Positions 8,440-17,218 of a stretch of DNA of 64,000 nucleotides are shown here, piece after piece. The position numbers were made by a program, and so were the translations under genes. Positions within the stretch are counted from its first letter, which is position 1. Each line of letters opens with the position of its first letter. The stretch is from Paenibacillus taichungensis (lineage in GTDB: Bacteria; Bacillota; Bacilli; Paenibacillales; Paenibacillaceae). The stretch covers positions 248,001 to 312,000 of the forward strand of contig NZ_QEVW01000003.1 in assembly GCF_003287275.1 (NCBI RefSeq), in the 5' to 3' direction. The notes beneath the pieces were generated by a model, which was given only the letters and a program-made list of their open reading frames with translations, had not been told where the DNA came from and did no database searches.

Positions 8440-9066
8440 TTAATGAATATCACGGAAAAGGCCAATGACTTTGCCCAGGATGCTAACGTGTTTCAAACGC
8501 AACGGTTCAAAAGTCGAATTTTCCGGTTGAAGACGAATATGATCTTTCTCTTTGTAGAACGTTTTTACCGTTGCTTCATCGTCTTCAGTCATGGCTACTA
8601 CGATATCGCCGTTATCTGCAGTTTGCTGCTGACGTACGATAACATAGTCTCCGTTAACAATGCCTGCTTCAACCATACTGTCTCCCACGACCGAAAGCAT
8701 AAATACTTTCTGTTCGCCTACATAATGAGTAGGAAGAGGGAAGTAATCTTCGATATTTTCTGTTGCTGTGATTGGAACCCCTGCAGTAACTTTACCCACG
8801 ACAGGAATGCGAGCAACGCTGTGAGCAAACTGATGTGAATGCTCTGACTCTTCCTGGCTAAGTAGTTCAATGGCTCTTGGTTTGGTTGGGTCACGTCTAA
8901 TCAGACCTTTCTTCTCCAAACGATCCAGATGTCCATGAACTGTAGAGCTGGAGGCCAATCCAACGGCTTCACCAATTTCGCGTACGGAAGGAGGATACCC
9001 CTTCAACCGGACTTCATTGCGTATAAACTCCAGAATAGCCTGTTGCCTGCTGGATATCTTCGACAT
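8440..9066 (-). CDS. lexA: SOS repressor LexA
   Basis: A 208-residue LexA. The N-terminal winged helix ([24 protein letters not shown], residues 24-47, read in two overlapping pieces here as YPPSVREIG and SSSTVHGHL) is followed by the A95-G96 self-cleavage site in VTAGVP. The catalytic dyad is S130 (GDSM) and K168 (ATVK). RecA-stimulated self-cleavage derepresses DNA-damage genes. A LexA box lies within its own promoter spacer, consistent with autoregulation, and yneA is divergently transcribed. Confidence 0.96.
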   Translation of the reverse strand: MSKISSRQQAILEFIRNEVRLKGYPPSVREIGEAVGLASSSTVHGHLDRLEKKGLIRRDPTKPRAIELLSQEESEHSHQFAHSVARIPVVGKVTAGVPITATENIEDYFPLPTHYVGEQKVFMLSVVGDSMVEAGIVNGDYVIVRQQQTADNGDIVVAMTEDDEATVKTFYKEKDHIRLQPENSTFEPLRLKHVSILGKVIGLFRDIH

Positions 9067-9101
9067 ACCGTATCAACCCCATTTTAGTAACGTTTGGGAA
9101 A

Positions 9102-9130
9102 ATTATAACATAGAACCTCCGTTCGTACAA
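9102..9130 (-). promoter_or_regulatory. lexA promoter with LexA box in the spacer
   Basis: Minus strand TTGTAC (9130-9125), 17 bases, TATAAT (9107-9102). The spacer contains GAAC-N4-GTTC (9113-9124), the Gram-positive LexA box core, so bound LexA would block its own promoter. Confidence 0.8.
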
Positions 9131-9278
9131 ACATAAGTTCTAAATAAAATGCTATAAAATCAATGTTTTTTTGCAAATTAAAAATGAAAATTTTCTTTTC
9201 GTCTAATCAAATACTGCAAATGACAGTTCCCCTACAATAGAAGAAAGATAATGGAATGTAGTATGTAACAAAAAAAAG

Positions 9279-9358
9279 CGAACAATTGTTCTAAAAAGTT
9301 ATTGTACAAAACAAGTGTTCGTGTTATATTGATTTCAACGGATAGGAACAAACGTTTG
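9279..9358 (+). promoter_or_regulatory. yneA promoter with three LexA boxes
   Basis: The boxes are CGAACAATTGTTCT (9279-9292, full GAAC-N4-GTTC core), AAAACAAGTGTTCG (9308-9321) and GGAACAAACGTTTG (9345-9358, one core mismatch). The middle box fills the spacer of a promoter with TTGTAC (9302-9307), 17 bases and TATATT (9325-9330). The arrangement predicts tight SOS control of the LysM protein gene. The rest of the 306-bp lexA-yneA gap is AT-rich with nothing else recognised. Confidence 0.8.
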
Positions 9359-9372
9359 GAGGTCGATATTTA

Positions 9373-9750
9373 ATGAGATATTCTACTTATCAAAGCATTT
9401 ACGAACCGGTGCATTCAGATGTGGTTGAAACTAACATAAGGAATTTTAAGAAGGTTTTTGCAAAAGGTAATGTCCCAACTTGGGTCTTGAAATTAATAAT
9501 CGTAAGCTTAATTATACTGGTTGGATGCAGTACAGTACTCACTGTGTTCGCTGGCAATGAGAACGATTTGTTGCCTGGAGGGAAGATGGCAGTTTCACAA
9601 GGAGATACGCTATGGAGTATATCATTGGAGCACAAACCTGAAACAATGGATACACGTGTATATATAGAAGCAATCAAGAAAGTGAATCAACTTCATTCAA
9701 CTTCGATACAGGTGGGGCAAGTCTTAATACTGCCTCAATTCACAGAATAA
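9373..9750 (+). CDS. yneA: SOS cell-division suppressor YneA-like LysM protein
   Basis: A 125-residue protein with one membrane segment (about residues 38-58, LKLIIVSLIILVG and following) and a C-terminal LysM domain (VSQGDTLWSISLEH through VGQVLILPQ). It matches the layout of Bacillus YneA, a short-lived division inhibitor made during the SOS response, and has the same position divergent from lexA. It is about 20 residues longer at the N-terminus than the 105-residue Bacillus protein. GGAGG lies eight to ten bases before the ATG. Three LexA boxes upstream support the assignment. Confidence 0.85.
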   Translation: MRYSTYQSIYEPVHSDVVETNIRNFKKVFAKGNVPTWVLKLIIVSLIILVGCSTVLTVFAGNENDLLPGGKMAVSQGDTLWSISLEHKPETMDTRVYIEAIKKVNQLHSTSIQVGQVLILPQFTE

Positions 9751-9762
9751 AACTGCACATCC

Positions 9763-9833
9763 ACACGCACTAATGCGTGTCAGCTTGACAAGCTGCCCTT
9801 ATCATGTCAAAGTTAATATGACTTTGTATTTTT
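9763..9833 (+). terminator. Run of three hairpins between yneA and ynzC
   Basis: Three hairpins follow one another: ACACGCA/TGCGTGT (9763-9780), CAGCTTG/CAAGCTG (9781-9795) and CAAAGT/ACTTTG (9808-9826). The last is followed by TATTTTT, so it is the most terminator-like; it ends just before the ynzC ribosome site. Confidence 0.5.
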
Positions 9834-9846
9834 GGAGGGGACAAGC

Positions 9847-10056
9847 TTGGATATAGATAGTCTGGTAGCACGTATTAATGAATTGGCCCGTAAGCAAAAA
9901 TCCACTGGCTTGACAGAGGAAGAGCTCGCAGAACGTGCCAAGCTTAGAGAAATCTATTTGAATAACATTCGTAGCAATTTCAGACAACAACTGGATTCTA
10001 TTGAAATTGTAGATGACGAGAACGATCAGGGCCACCAAGGCAAACTCAAACATTAA
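9847..10056 (+). CDS. ynzC: DUF896 protein (YnzC family)
   Basis: A 69-residue, charged two-helix protein with the family pattern VARINELARKQK, TEEELAERAKLREIYL. Function is unknown; in Bacillus the family lies in the SOS-linked yneA-yneB-ynzC unit. The TTG at 9847 is chosen because GGAGGGG (9834-9840) precedes it by six bases; a longer frame would start within that ribosome site. The resolvase-like yneB usually found between the two genes is absent. Confidence 0.85.
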   Translation: MDIDSLVARINELARKQKSTGLTEEELAERAKLREIYLNNIRSNFRQQLDSIEIVDDENDQGHQGKLKH

Positions 10057-10092
10057 GGAAACCTAATGATATCAATATGATATTTAGGTTTC
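10057..10092 (+). terminator. ynzC terminator-like hairpin
   Basis: GAAACCTAA-TG-ATATC and GATAT-TTAGGTTTC form a long stem of about 14 bp. The T-rich tail is only moderate (TTTCTTCCTGTT). Confidence 0.65.
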
Positions 10093-10182
10093 TTCCTGTT
10101 ATCTAGAGGTTGCAAATTATAGGGGGAAATGTTGGTTTACAGTTATGTAAGCCGATACAAAGAACATCTAAGGGGGATTCTC

Positions 10183-10695
10183 ATGTCGCGTTCGTTCGAG
10201 AGAACGGTTCGGAAAAATTCTAAGCAGTTGAATCAGCAACGTAAAAAGAGCGGTCAACCGGTTTCCGGTACACCAGGTGAGGACGTATTTAAAGGACGCA
10301 GCCTTTTGTTTCCTATTTTCCTGATCGGACTAGCATTTCTGTATCTCTTTATGAGTACATTTCTTGTCAAAGCTCCGATGACCACTTGGGACTGGGTGAC
10401 CATGTTGCTGTATGTATTTTTGGCAGTCATCTTCATGCTCCGTCGCCCTTATGTCAAAATAGGAAGTAATCGGATTTTGACGACAAAAGGGAACCGTGAG
10501 CGTTCAATTGGAGTCGACGATATTGTGAAATTCAGAATTGAGCCAGGTACAGTTGTGATTGAGCATAATGCACGAGGTAAGAGATGGGTATTTACCAAAC
10601 TACTTAATCGTTATGATACCGATGCAATCACTGAACGTCTTCTGAAATTTGCCAAAGCACATCAGATCACCGTGGAAACATACGAGAAAAAGTAA
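10183..10695 (+). CDS. Two-TM conserved membrane protein of unknown function
   Basis: A 170-residue protein. A basic N-terminus (SRSFERTVRKNSKQLNQQRK) precedes two membrane segments at about residues 45-65 (LFPIFLIGLAFLYLFMSTFL) and 73-90, then a cytoplasmic beta-rich domain that resembles a PH-like (bPH) fold in pattern. The ATG at 10183 is preferred because AGGGGG lies seven bases upstream; an in-frame ATG at 10129 has its ribosome site too close. The family is not recognised. The HAD gene begins 20 bp downstream, so the two are probably co-transcribed. Confidence 0.75.
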   Translation: MSRSFERTVRKNSKQLNQQRKKSGQPVSGTPGEDVFKGRSLLFPIFLIGLAFLYLFMSTFLVKAPMTTWDWVTMLLYVFLAVIFMLRRPYVKIGSNRILTTKGNRERSIGVDDIVKFRIEPGTVVIEHNARGKRWVFTKLLNRYDTDAITERLLKFAKAHQITVETYEKK

Positions 10696-10714
10696 TTATT
10701 GCATAAAGGGGAAG

Positions 10715-11530
10715 ATGACCGAAATGGCGTTAAAAGCGATTTTGTTCGACCTAGATGATACTTTACTGTGGGATGAGCGCAGTGTTCGAGAGGCTTTTCA
10801 TGAAACTTGCCTGATTGCAGCTCAAGAGACTGGCGTTAAACCTGAAGACCTTGAGGAAGCTGTTCGTAATGAGGCACGTAATCTGTATGAGTCCTATGAA
10901 ACTTTTACGTTTACCAAAATGATTGGGATTAACCCGTTTGAAGGTCTTTGGGCCAACTTCACGGGTGGGGATCAACCTGAGTTTCGCCAGTTGGAGCAGC
11001 TTGCACCCGCATATCGAAAAGAATCATGGCATCGTGGCTTGTTAAAGCTGGGTGTTGATCGTGAAGATCTGGCGGAACGACTTGCCTCACAATTTGGGGC
11101 TGAGCGGAGATCAAGACCCCATGTCTATGAAGAAACGATGGAAACGTTGAGTCATCTACAAGGGAAGTTCAAGCTTTTGCTTTTAACTAACGGCTGTCCT
11201 GCTTTACAGCAAGAGAAGCTTGATGGCGTTCCTGAATTGGCTCCTTTCTTTGATGAAATTATTATCTCGGGTACGTTTGGTAAAGGAAAACCTGATCCTT
11301 CGATCTTCGAGCACGCATTGAATAAGCTGGGAGTTCAACCTGAGGAAAGTATGATGGTTGGAGATAAGCTAACGACTGATATTCGTGGAGCGTTGTCTGC
11401 AGGTATTCAATCTGTTTGGATTAACCGTGAGAATAAAGAGAATACCGAATCGTATGTGCCTGACCATCAAATCAAGCATTTATCCGAATTGGAACGGATC
11501 ATTGCTGAATTCTCAATGAGTGCATCATAA
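10715..11530 (+). CDS. HAD-superfamily phosphatase (YjjG/YsaA type)
   Basis: A 271-residue haloacid dehalogenase-like hydrolase. Motif I is FDLDDTL near the start (nucleophile Asp and acid/base Asp), motif II LLLTNG, motif III lysine in GKGKPDPSIF, and motif IV MVGDKLTTDIRGA. A C1-type helical cap lies between motifs I and II, as in small-molecule phosphatases acting on nucleotides or phosphosugars. The substrate cannot be inferred. The start at 10715 follows AAAGGGG closely; the next ATG at 10724 is equally possible. Confidence 0.85.
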   Translation: MTEMALKAILFDLDDTLLWDERSVREAFHETCLIAAQETGVKPEDLEEAVRNEARNLYESYETFTFTKMIGINPFEGLWANFTGGDQPEFRQLEQLAPAYRKESWHRGLLKLGVDREDLAERLASQFGAERRSRPHVYEETMETLSHLQGKFKLLLLTNGCPALQQEKLDGVPELAPFFDEIIISGTFGKGKPDPSIFEHALNKLGVQPEESMMVGDKLTTDIRGALSAGIQSVWINRENKENTESYVPDHQIKHLSELERIIAEFSMSAS

Positions 11531-11555
11531 AATCGTGTTTTTAATGTACTACTCA

Positions 11556-11611
11556 AACATTGTTAGGTTTATGAGATATAATTTATCCATAAAACCTAAC
11601 AATGTTTTTTT
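11556..11611 (+). terminator. Strong terminator after the HAD gene
   Basis: ACATTGTTAGGTTT and its exact complement flank a 20-base loop, and are followed by TTTTTTT. Confidence 0.92.
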
Positions 11612-11672
11612 GTTTTGGTGCAGTTTGAACCATATTATAATAACAAAATATAATTTTTTTTACTAAAAGTTA

Positions 11673-11730
11673 TTGAAATTATAGAACTGCTGATTTAGAA
11701 TATAACTAACATACTAGTATGACTAGTATG
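11673..11730 (+). promoter_or_regulatory. ABC-importer promoter and GntR-type operator
   Basis: A candidate promoter has TTGAAA (11673-11678), 17 bases and TAGAAT (11696-11701). At the expected transcription start lies the perfect inverted repeat CATACTAGT-ATG-ACTAGTATG (11710-11730), whose centre TAGTATGACTA fits the GT-N3-AC core typical of FadR/FCD-type GntR operators. A GntR/FCD regulator is encoded at 15731. The link is inference. The 550-bp gap from 11531 to 12080 otherwise holds the terminator and cre sites listed here. Confidence 0.55.
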
Positions 11731-11810
11731 CGAATGAATTCAGCGAATATCTGTTGACTTACTTGAATGAAGTGGAAGCGGGAGTTATTGGCTATAATTT
11801 TCACATCGTT

Positions 11811-11825
11811 TGTAAGCGCTTTACA
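11811..11825 (+). promoter_or_regulatory. CcpA cre site
   Basis: TGTAAGCGCTTTACA is a perfect palindrome matching the catabolite-responsive element TGWAANCGNTNWCA. It lies in the long leader before the sugar ABC importer, so carbon catabolite repression is expected. A weaker cre-like site (CGAAAACGCTTTTA) is at 12033-12046. Confidence 0.8.
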
Positions 11826-12080
11826 TAATCGAAGTGAACCATTTAGTTCTGGAAATACAACATGAAGTAGTTAGTGAGAAATTGAGGGTAAGCATCTTAT
11901 CCGATCTGTATCTCTAGTGATTCCTAGAATTGATATCGCTTACATTTTTCTTGTTTGGTTTATTCTGCAGGTGGGGGTGAAGTGCATCTGATTACTTGTC
12001 TTCTACAAAAAGAAGAGATGATAAAAAATGATCGAAAACGCTTTTATTTTATCAAGCTAAGGATCGGAGTGAAATAACAT

Positions 12081-13043
12081 ATGGAGTCGGAAACCGCTAA
12101 AACCACGCTAACGATGACATCTTTACGTAAAGAAAGCAGGTTAAGAACTGTTACAGCACTGCTTCGCAAAGATTGGCAGCTGTACTCACTGTTAATTCTT
12201 CCAATTATCTATCTTATTATTTTCAAATATGGGCCCATGCTCGGTAATGTAATCGCATTTAGACGATTTGTACCGGGAGGCAGTATTTTTGGAGAGACGT
12301 GGGTTGGATTCAGGTATTTTCAGATGTTCATTCAAGACCCAACCTTTTGGAAAGTATTTGGGAACACACTTATGCTCGGTGGACTTGCGTTACTTTTCAC
12401 CTTCCCAGTCCCGATCATTTTTGCTTTGCTGCTGAATGAGGTGAAAAGCAAACGTTTCAAAAAGTTTGTGCAGACCGCATCGTATCTTCCGCACTTCTTG
12501 TCCATCGTTATCGTTGCCGGAATGATTCTGCAATTAACGGCAGTTAATGGCTCCATTAACGGAATGGTATCATTCTTTACTGGAGACAGCATTCCTTTCA
12601 TGCAACGTGCGGAATGGTTCAGAACAATCTATATCACCTCTGAGGTTTGGCAAGGTATGGGGTGGGGAGCCATTCTATATTTGGCTGCATTAACAACAAT
12701 TGATGATTCTTTGTATGAGGCTGCGCGGATCGATGGTGCGAACCGTTGGAAGCAAACCCTCCATATAACCATACCAGGCATTTTGCCAACGATCGTTACA
12801 TTGCTGATTTTGAACATGGGTAATTTCCTTGCGGTTGGATTTGAGAAAATCTTGCTCCTTTACAATCCGCTGATCTACGAGACATCTGACGTGATTTCTA
12901 CTTATCTGTACCGGGTAGGTTTGCAGTCGAGCAATTTCAGCTATGCTACCGCCATTGGTTTGTTCGAATCCATTATTGGACTGATCCTGGTATTCTCGGT
13001 TAATGCAATTTCACGCAGACTGACACAACGAAGCTTGTGGTAA
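12081..13043 (+). CDS. Carbohydrate ABC transporter permease (LplB/YtdP-type)
   Basis: A 320-residue inner-membrane permease of the MalF-like CUT1 group. There are six predicted membrane segments, and the EAA loop reads YEAARIDGANRWKQTLHITIPGI at about residues 213-235 (quoted here as EAARIDGANRW and TLHITIPGI). It pairs with the next permease and the lipoprotein. No ATPase gene is present; such systems normally share an MsmX-type ATPase. Operator and cre sites lie in the leader. The transported sugar cannot be deduced. Confidence 0.9.
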   Translation: MESETAKTTLTMTSLRKESRLRTVTALLRKDWQLYSLLILPIIYLIIFKYGPMLGNVIAFRRFVPGGSIFGETWVGFRYFQMFIQDPTFWKVFGNTLMLGGLALLFTFPVPIIFALLLNEVKSKRFKKFVQTASYLPHFLSIVIVAGMILQLTAVNGSINGMVSFFTGDSIPFMQRAEWFRTIYITSEVWQGMGWGAILYLAALTTIDDSLYEAARIDGANRWKQTLHITIPGILPTIVTLLILNMGNFLAVGFEKILLLYNPLIYETSDVISTYLYRVGLQSSNFSYATAIGLFESIIGLILVFSVNAISRRLTQRSLW

Positions 13044-13055
13044 AGGAGGAGCAAT

Positions 13056-13925
13056 ATGCTGGAATCAAAATCATACAAAGTATTTAAAGTTTTCAATGCC
13101 ATCTTTCTGCTGCTTGTGGTATTCATCACGCTCTATCCATTTTTGAATGTTGTAGCCCAATCCTTCAGCAGCGAGGCTTATATCAATTCAGGCAAGGTGA
13201 GCATTATCCCAAGAGGATTTAATGTGGAAACCTACAAGACCATCTCACGCGATAGTATGTTCTGGACCAACTATAAAAACACAATTATATATACCGTTGT
13301 AGGTACCTTGATTTCCATGTTCATGACGACCATCTTCGCTTATGCCTTATCCAAGAAAAGATTGATGGGACGTAAATTTTTGACGATGTTCGCTGTGTTC
13401 ACGATGTTTTTCAGTGGAGGTTTGATTCCTAACTATGTTCTGATTAACTCTCTGGGCTTCAATAATACGATGTGGGCATTGGTTGTGCCTGGTGCAATCA
13501 GTATCTATAACATGTTAATTATGAAATCATTTTTCGAAAACATGCCTGAAGAGCTTGAGGAAGCGGCAGCTATTGACGGTTTGAATACGTATGGCATTTT
13601 GTTGCGGATCATTCTACCACTGAGTAAAGCTGTCATGGCAACAATGGTTCTGTTTTACGCTGTGGGACATTGGAACTCCTGGTTTCCAGCCTTCCTGTAT
13701 CTCGACAAAAAGGAACTGTTTCCCGTTACGATCTACTTGCGCAACATGATTGCAGGTGCAACTGGCGGTGCTTCGGCTGGTGCTTCAGCGGATAATCTGA
13801 CTCAAATTTCTGCAAATATCAAATCGGTCACGATGGTACTCACCATTTTGCCTATTTTAACGATTTATCCATTTGTTCAAAGATATTTTGTAACCGGTAT
13901 CATGTTGGGATCTGTTAAACAGTAA
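13056..13925 (+). CDS. Carbohydrate ABC transporter permease (YtcP-type)
   Basis: A 289-residue MalG-like CUT1 permease with six predicted membrane segments. Its EAA motif is EEAAAIDGLNTYGILLRIILP near residue 170. The gene follows the first permease by 12 bp with a strong AAAGGAGGAG ribosome site, so the two are co-translated parts of one channel. Confidence 0.9.
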   Translation: MLESKSYKVFKVFNAIFLLLVVFITLYPFLNVVAQSFSSEAYINSGKVSIIPRGFNVETYKTISRDSMFWTNYKNTIIYTVVGTLISMFMTTIFAYALSKKRLMGRKFLTMFAVFTMFFSGGLIPNYVLINSLGFNNTMWALVVPGAISIYNMLIMKSFFENMPEELEEAAAIDGLNTYGILLRIILPLSKAVMATMVLFYAVGHWNSWFPAFLYLDKKELFPVTIYLRNMIAGATGGASAGASADNLTQISANIKSVTMVLTILPILTIYPFVQRYFVTGIMLGSVKQ

Positions 13926-13994
13926 TCCTAACCCGATATAGTTCAACATCTTGATTGTAAGGCCAATCTAAACCACATGCAGGGGGAGAATTAA

Positions 13995-15626
13995 ATGAAA
14001 CATAGACCACGTAAGCTTGTAGGCAAGATGGTATTGGCAACAATGATGAGTGTCGTTCTGGCAGCATGTAGCAGTGGTGCTGGTGGAGAGAAAGTTGAGC
14101 CAGAATCCAAGGGGGCCATGGAATCATACGGTGTAGGAGAAACCTTCAAAGCGGCTGAACCATTTAATCTATCTATTCTGTACAGCGACCAGCCAGCATA
14201 CCCGTACAAAAAAGACTGGCTCCTGTTTCAAAAAATCACGGAAAAAACCGGAGTCACGCTGGAACCTACCATCGTTCCGATGAGTGACTATTCCCAGAAA
14301 AGATCTCTTCTAATCAGCTCTGGAGATGCCCCGTTGGTTATTCCGAAAACCTATCCGGGTGAAGAATCTGCTTTTGTATCCTCTGGTGCGATTTTGCCCG
14401 TGAGTGACTATGTTGATTTGATGCCAAATTTCAAAGATAAGGTTGAGAAATGGGGACTCCAAGATGAACTTGAGGGTCTTCGACAAGAAGATGGAAAATA
14501 TTATGTACTCCCAGGCTTACATGAAGAGGTTTGGCCGGACTATACCCTTATTGTGAGAACTGATATTTTTGAGAAAAATAACATTGCCATTCCAAAAACT
14601 TGGGACGAATTGTATGATGCAGCCAAAAAGCTGAAAGAAATCTATCCAGATTCAACTCCGTTCTCAGATCGTTTCCAATTTAACAGTACATTGAATATTG
14701 CTGCTACCAGTTTTGGAACGAAAGCTGGGTGGGGATTTGGAAATGGTTTAACGTATAAAGAAGATCAGGATGAATTTGTATACACTTCGACTACACCGGA
14801 ATACAAGGAAATGTTAACTTACTTTAACAAGCTTGTATCGGAAGGGTTGCTGGATAAGGAAAGCTTCACCCAGGACGATGACCAGGCTATTCAAAAGTTT
14901 GTTTCTGGAAAATCCTTTATTATTAACGGTAACTCGCAAACGGTAGTGCTTCATCGTAACGATATGAACAAAACGTTGGGAGAAGGGAATTTCTCCATCG
15001 CCAAAATTACAGTTCCTGGTGGTCCAAAAGGTCAATTGATGTCCGGATCCAGACTTGAAAACGGTGTCATGATTTCCGGGAAAATTAAAGACAACGAGAA
15101 TTTCAAAGCAACCATGCAATTTATTGACTGGTTATACTATAGTGATGAAGGTCAGGAATTTGCCAAATGGGGAGTAGAAGGCGAAACCTTCACCAAACAG
15201 GATGGCGTTCGTAAATTGGTAGAAGATGTGAACTATAACGGATTGAATCCAAAAGGTACGAAGGACTTGCGTATTGATTACGGATTCTCCGGTGGTGTGT
15301 TTGCCTATGGAGGAACGACAGACTTGTTGCACTCCATGTTTAGTGAGGAAGAGCTGAAATTCCAGCAAGACATGAAAGATATCAAAGAAGTGATCCCTGC
15401 CGAGCCGCCAATTCCTTACTCAGATATTGATCGTGAACAGGTGACACTGCTTAGTACACCGCTCAAGGATTTCTCGGATCAAAATACGCTTAAATTTATT
15501 CTGGGAGAACGTAATCTTTCCGAGTTTGATGCATTTGTAAAAGAGCTGGAGAGCCAAGGCTTGCCTCAGTATATGCAGCTTTCCAATGACACATATAAGA
15601 AGTACAAAGAAAACAAGCAACAATAG
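13995..15626 (+). CDS. Extracellular solute-binding lipoprotein of the ABC importer
   Basis: A 543-residue secreted lipoprotein. The signal peptide ends in the lipobox VLAAC, with C25 as the lipidated residue, followed by a Ser/Gly-rich linker. The mature part has the long family layout of LipO/YtcQ-type binding proteins (WDELYDAAKKLKE, GKSFIINGN, KATMQFIDWLYYSDEGQEFAKWG). It would capture an oligosaccharide for the two permeases upstream. GGGGGAG precedes the ATG. An 8-bp inverted repeat (TTGCCGTT/AACGGCAA, about 15651-15687) follows the gene without a clear T run. Confidence 0.9.
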   Translation: MKHRPRKLVGKMVLATMMSVVLAACSSGAGGEKVEPESKGAMESYGVGETFKAAEPFNLSILYSDQPAYPYKKDWLLFQKITEKTGVTLEPTIVPMSDYSQKRSLLISSGDAPLVIPKTYPGEESAFVSSGAILPVSDYVDLMPNFKDKVEKWGLQDELEGLRQEDGKYYVLPGLHEEVWPDYTLIVRTDIFEKNNIAIPKTWDELYDAAKKLKEIYPDSTPFSDRFQFNSTLNIAATSFGTKAGWGFGNGLTYKEDQDEFVYTSTTPEYKEMLTYFNKLVSEGLLDKESFTQDDDQAIQKFVSGKSFIINGNSQTVVLHRNDMNKTLGEGNFSIAKITVPGGPKGQLMSGSRLENGVMISGKIKDNENFKATMQFIDWLYYSDEGQEFAKWGVEGETFTKQDGVRKLVEDVNYNGLNPKGTKDLRIDYGFSGGVFAYGGTTDLLHSMFSEEELKFQQDMKDIKEVIPAEPPIPYSDIDREQVTLLSTPLKDFSDQNTLKFILGERNLSEFDAFVKELESQGLPQYMQLSNDTYKKYKENKQQ

Positions 15627-15730
15627 TTCTGAACTGAAATTTGCCCGTTGCCGTTTCATTTAGGGAATTTTAGTGGAACGGCAAATTGTGCTAAGATGGA
15701 TGAATATGGCTGAGAGGAAGAGGTTAAGGC

Positions 15731-16405
15731 ATGTCACTTAATCAAAAGATTAGAGGTTCGACCCGGGCTTATTCATACAATCTGATAAAGGAACGGATTC
15801 TGCACCTTGAACTTGAGCCTGGTACCAAGATTTCCGAGAAGGAAATTGCGGATGAATTGCAAGTAAGCAGAACACCAGTACGTGAAGCTTTCATGAAGCT
15901 TGCCGAGGAAGAATTACTGGATATCATTCCACAGAGTGGTACCATTGTCTCCCATATTAATCTGGAGCATGTTGAAGAAGGCCGGTTTATGAGAGAGAAG
16001 ATGGAGAAGGAAATTGTTACGCTGGCTTGTGCTTCTTTTCCGGAAGAATTCAGATTCAGACTTGAAACCAATATTGCTATGCAGGAAGTATGTATAGGAA
16101 AAAATAATTTTTATCGGCTTTTTGAACTGGATGAAGAGTTTCATCAGATATTGTTTCAAGGCACAGGAAAAATGAGAACTTGGAAAATGCTGCAGCAGCT
16201 CAATATTCCCTTTAATCGCCTTCGTTTATTACGCTTGTCTGAAGATTCCGATGCAGAGGTTATTATTTCACAACATAAAGAAATATACCGGCTTATTACG
16301 GAACGTGAAACCGAGCGAGCTGTTGAAGTTATGGAAGCACATCTCAGACTAGTTGTTGTTGAACAAGAGAAGATGAAGGCAAAATATCCACATTATTTTA
16401 TATAG
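15731..16405 (+). CDS. GntR-family regulator, FadR/FCD type
   Basis: A 224-residue regulator. The N-terminal winged helix (LIKERILHLELEPGTKISEK, then ELQVSRTPVREAFMKLAEE) matches the GntR signature, and an all-helical FCD ligand domain occupies about residues 85-215 with a metal-ligand-like D/H pattern (DEEFHQ, HKEIYR, EAHLR). It lies 104 bp downstream of the importer and probably senses a pathway metabolite. Its predicted GT-N3-AC operator type is present at 11710-11730, so it is the likely local repressor. Confidence 0.88.
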   Translation: MSLNQKIRGSTRAYSYNLIKERILHLELEPGTKISEKEIADELQVSRTPVREAFMKLAEEELLDIIPQSGTIVSHINLEHVEEGRFMREKMEKEIVTLACASFPEEFRFRLETNIAMQEVCIGKNNFYRLFELDEEFHQILFQGTGKMRTWKMLQQLNIPFNRLRLLRLSEDSDAEVIISQHKEIYRLITERETERAVEVMEAHLRLVVVEQEKMKAKYPHYFI

Positions 16406-16439
16406 GACATCTAATGTTGTATACTATCTGAATATGAAG

Positions 16440-16468
16440 AAACCCCTGTTCGAATTGAACAGGGGTTT
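16440..16468. terminator. Bidirectional terminator between gntR and mtnD
   Basis: A perfect 12-bp stem (AAACCCCTGTTC and GAACAGGGGTTT) with a five-base loop, between convergent genes. T residues on both outer sides are few. Confidence 0.8.
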
Positions 16469-16494
16469 GTTGAGCAAATAATAGAATTTGCTTA

Positions 16495-17040
16495 TTAGGC
16501 TTGTTTGATAAACGTTGAATCTGGGTAAGGATCTGCGATCCAGCCATCTTTTTCAATGAACAGACGTACGGCAATGATTTGTTTGTTCTCCATCAATGTG
16601 AAGAAGTGTGGGGTGTTCTCAGGTACAGAGATTACGTCTCCAGGAGACAATTCTACATTAAAGTAACCTACATCATCTGTAGCTTTGATGACAAAGATTC
16701 CTTTGCCGGCTACAATAGCACGGATTTCATCTTCAGCATGAGTATGAATCTCTTCGAATTTGGCAAGCTTCTCTTCAATATCTGGTGTTTGTTCAGACAG
16801 CGTAATGACATCCCAGATTTGGTACCCGCGACGTGCAGCCAAGTCTCTGATTTCATAATCAAATGTTTTTAGTACTTCTTCTTTTTGTTCATCAGTGAGT
16901 CCAAAGTTGTTTTGCAGATCAGTGTTTAATTTGGACGCGTCCCATTTTTCAAATAATACTTCATATTTGTTTAAGAAATTTCGAACATTTTCGTCTCCAG
17001 TGATACGTTCGTTCGTATTTCGGATTACAATTTCAGCCAT
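16495..17040 (-). CDS. mtnD: Acireductone dioxygenase
   Basis: A 181-residue cupin of the ARD family. The metal ligands are visible as HTHAEDE (the two histidines and the glutamate) and the distal histidine in ENTPHFF. The enzyme oxidises acireductone in the methionine salvage pathway, giving the keto-acid precursor of methionine with Fe, or a by-product with Ni. The start at 17040 follows GAGGGAAAG; a longer frame to 17091 lacks a ribosome site. It is divergent from metH, which suits a methionine theme. Confidence 0.88.
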   Translation of the reverse strand: MAEIVIRNTNERITGDENVRNFLNKYEVLFEKWDASKLNTDLQNNFGLTDEQKEEVLKTFDYEIRDLAARRGYQIWDVITLSEQTPDIEEKLAKFEEIHTHAEDEIRAIVAGKGIFVIKATDDVGYFNVELSPGDVISVPENTPHFFTLMENKQIIAVRLFIEKDGWIADPYPDSTFIKQA

Positions 17041-17074
17041 ATTCTTTCCCTCTTTTCCACTTGGTTTAATCGCT

Positions 17075-17103
17075 ATTATATCGGATTCCACTATTTTTGT
17101 CGA
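17075..17103 (-). promoter_or_regulatory. mtnD promoter
   Basis: Minus strand TCGACA (17103-17098), 17 bases, TATAAT (17080-17075). No S-box or T-box structure is apparent in the short leader. Confidence 0.7.
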
Positions 17104-17218
17104 TTCACAAATTCATTCGGACTTCATAAAAACCGCCTGGGGACTGATCAAACCCGATCTTTCACATTAAGTTAGTTTCTGTTAAACTAAGATTTAACGT
17201 TTTGCGGAGGTGACGATA

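Noticed and set aside
17041-17218. SAM (S-box), T-box or B12 riboswitch between mtnD and metH
   Set aside because: Given the gene functions I looked for conserved cores, but the gap is short and only a small TTAGTTT/AAACTAA hairpin is present.
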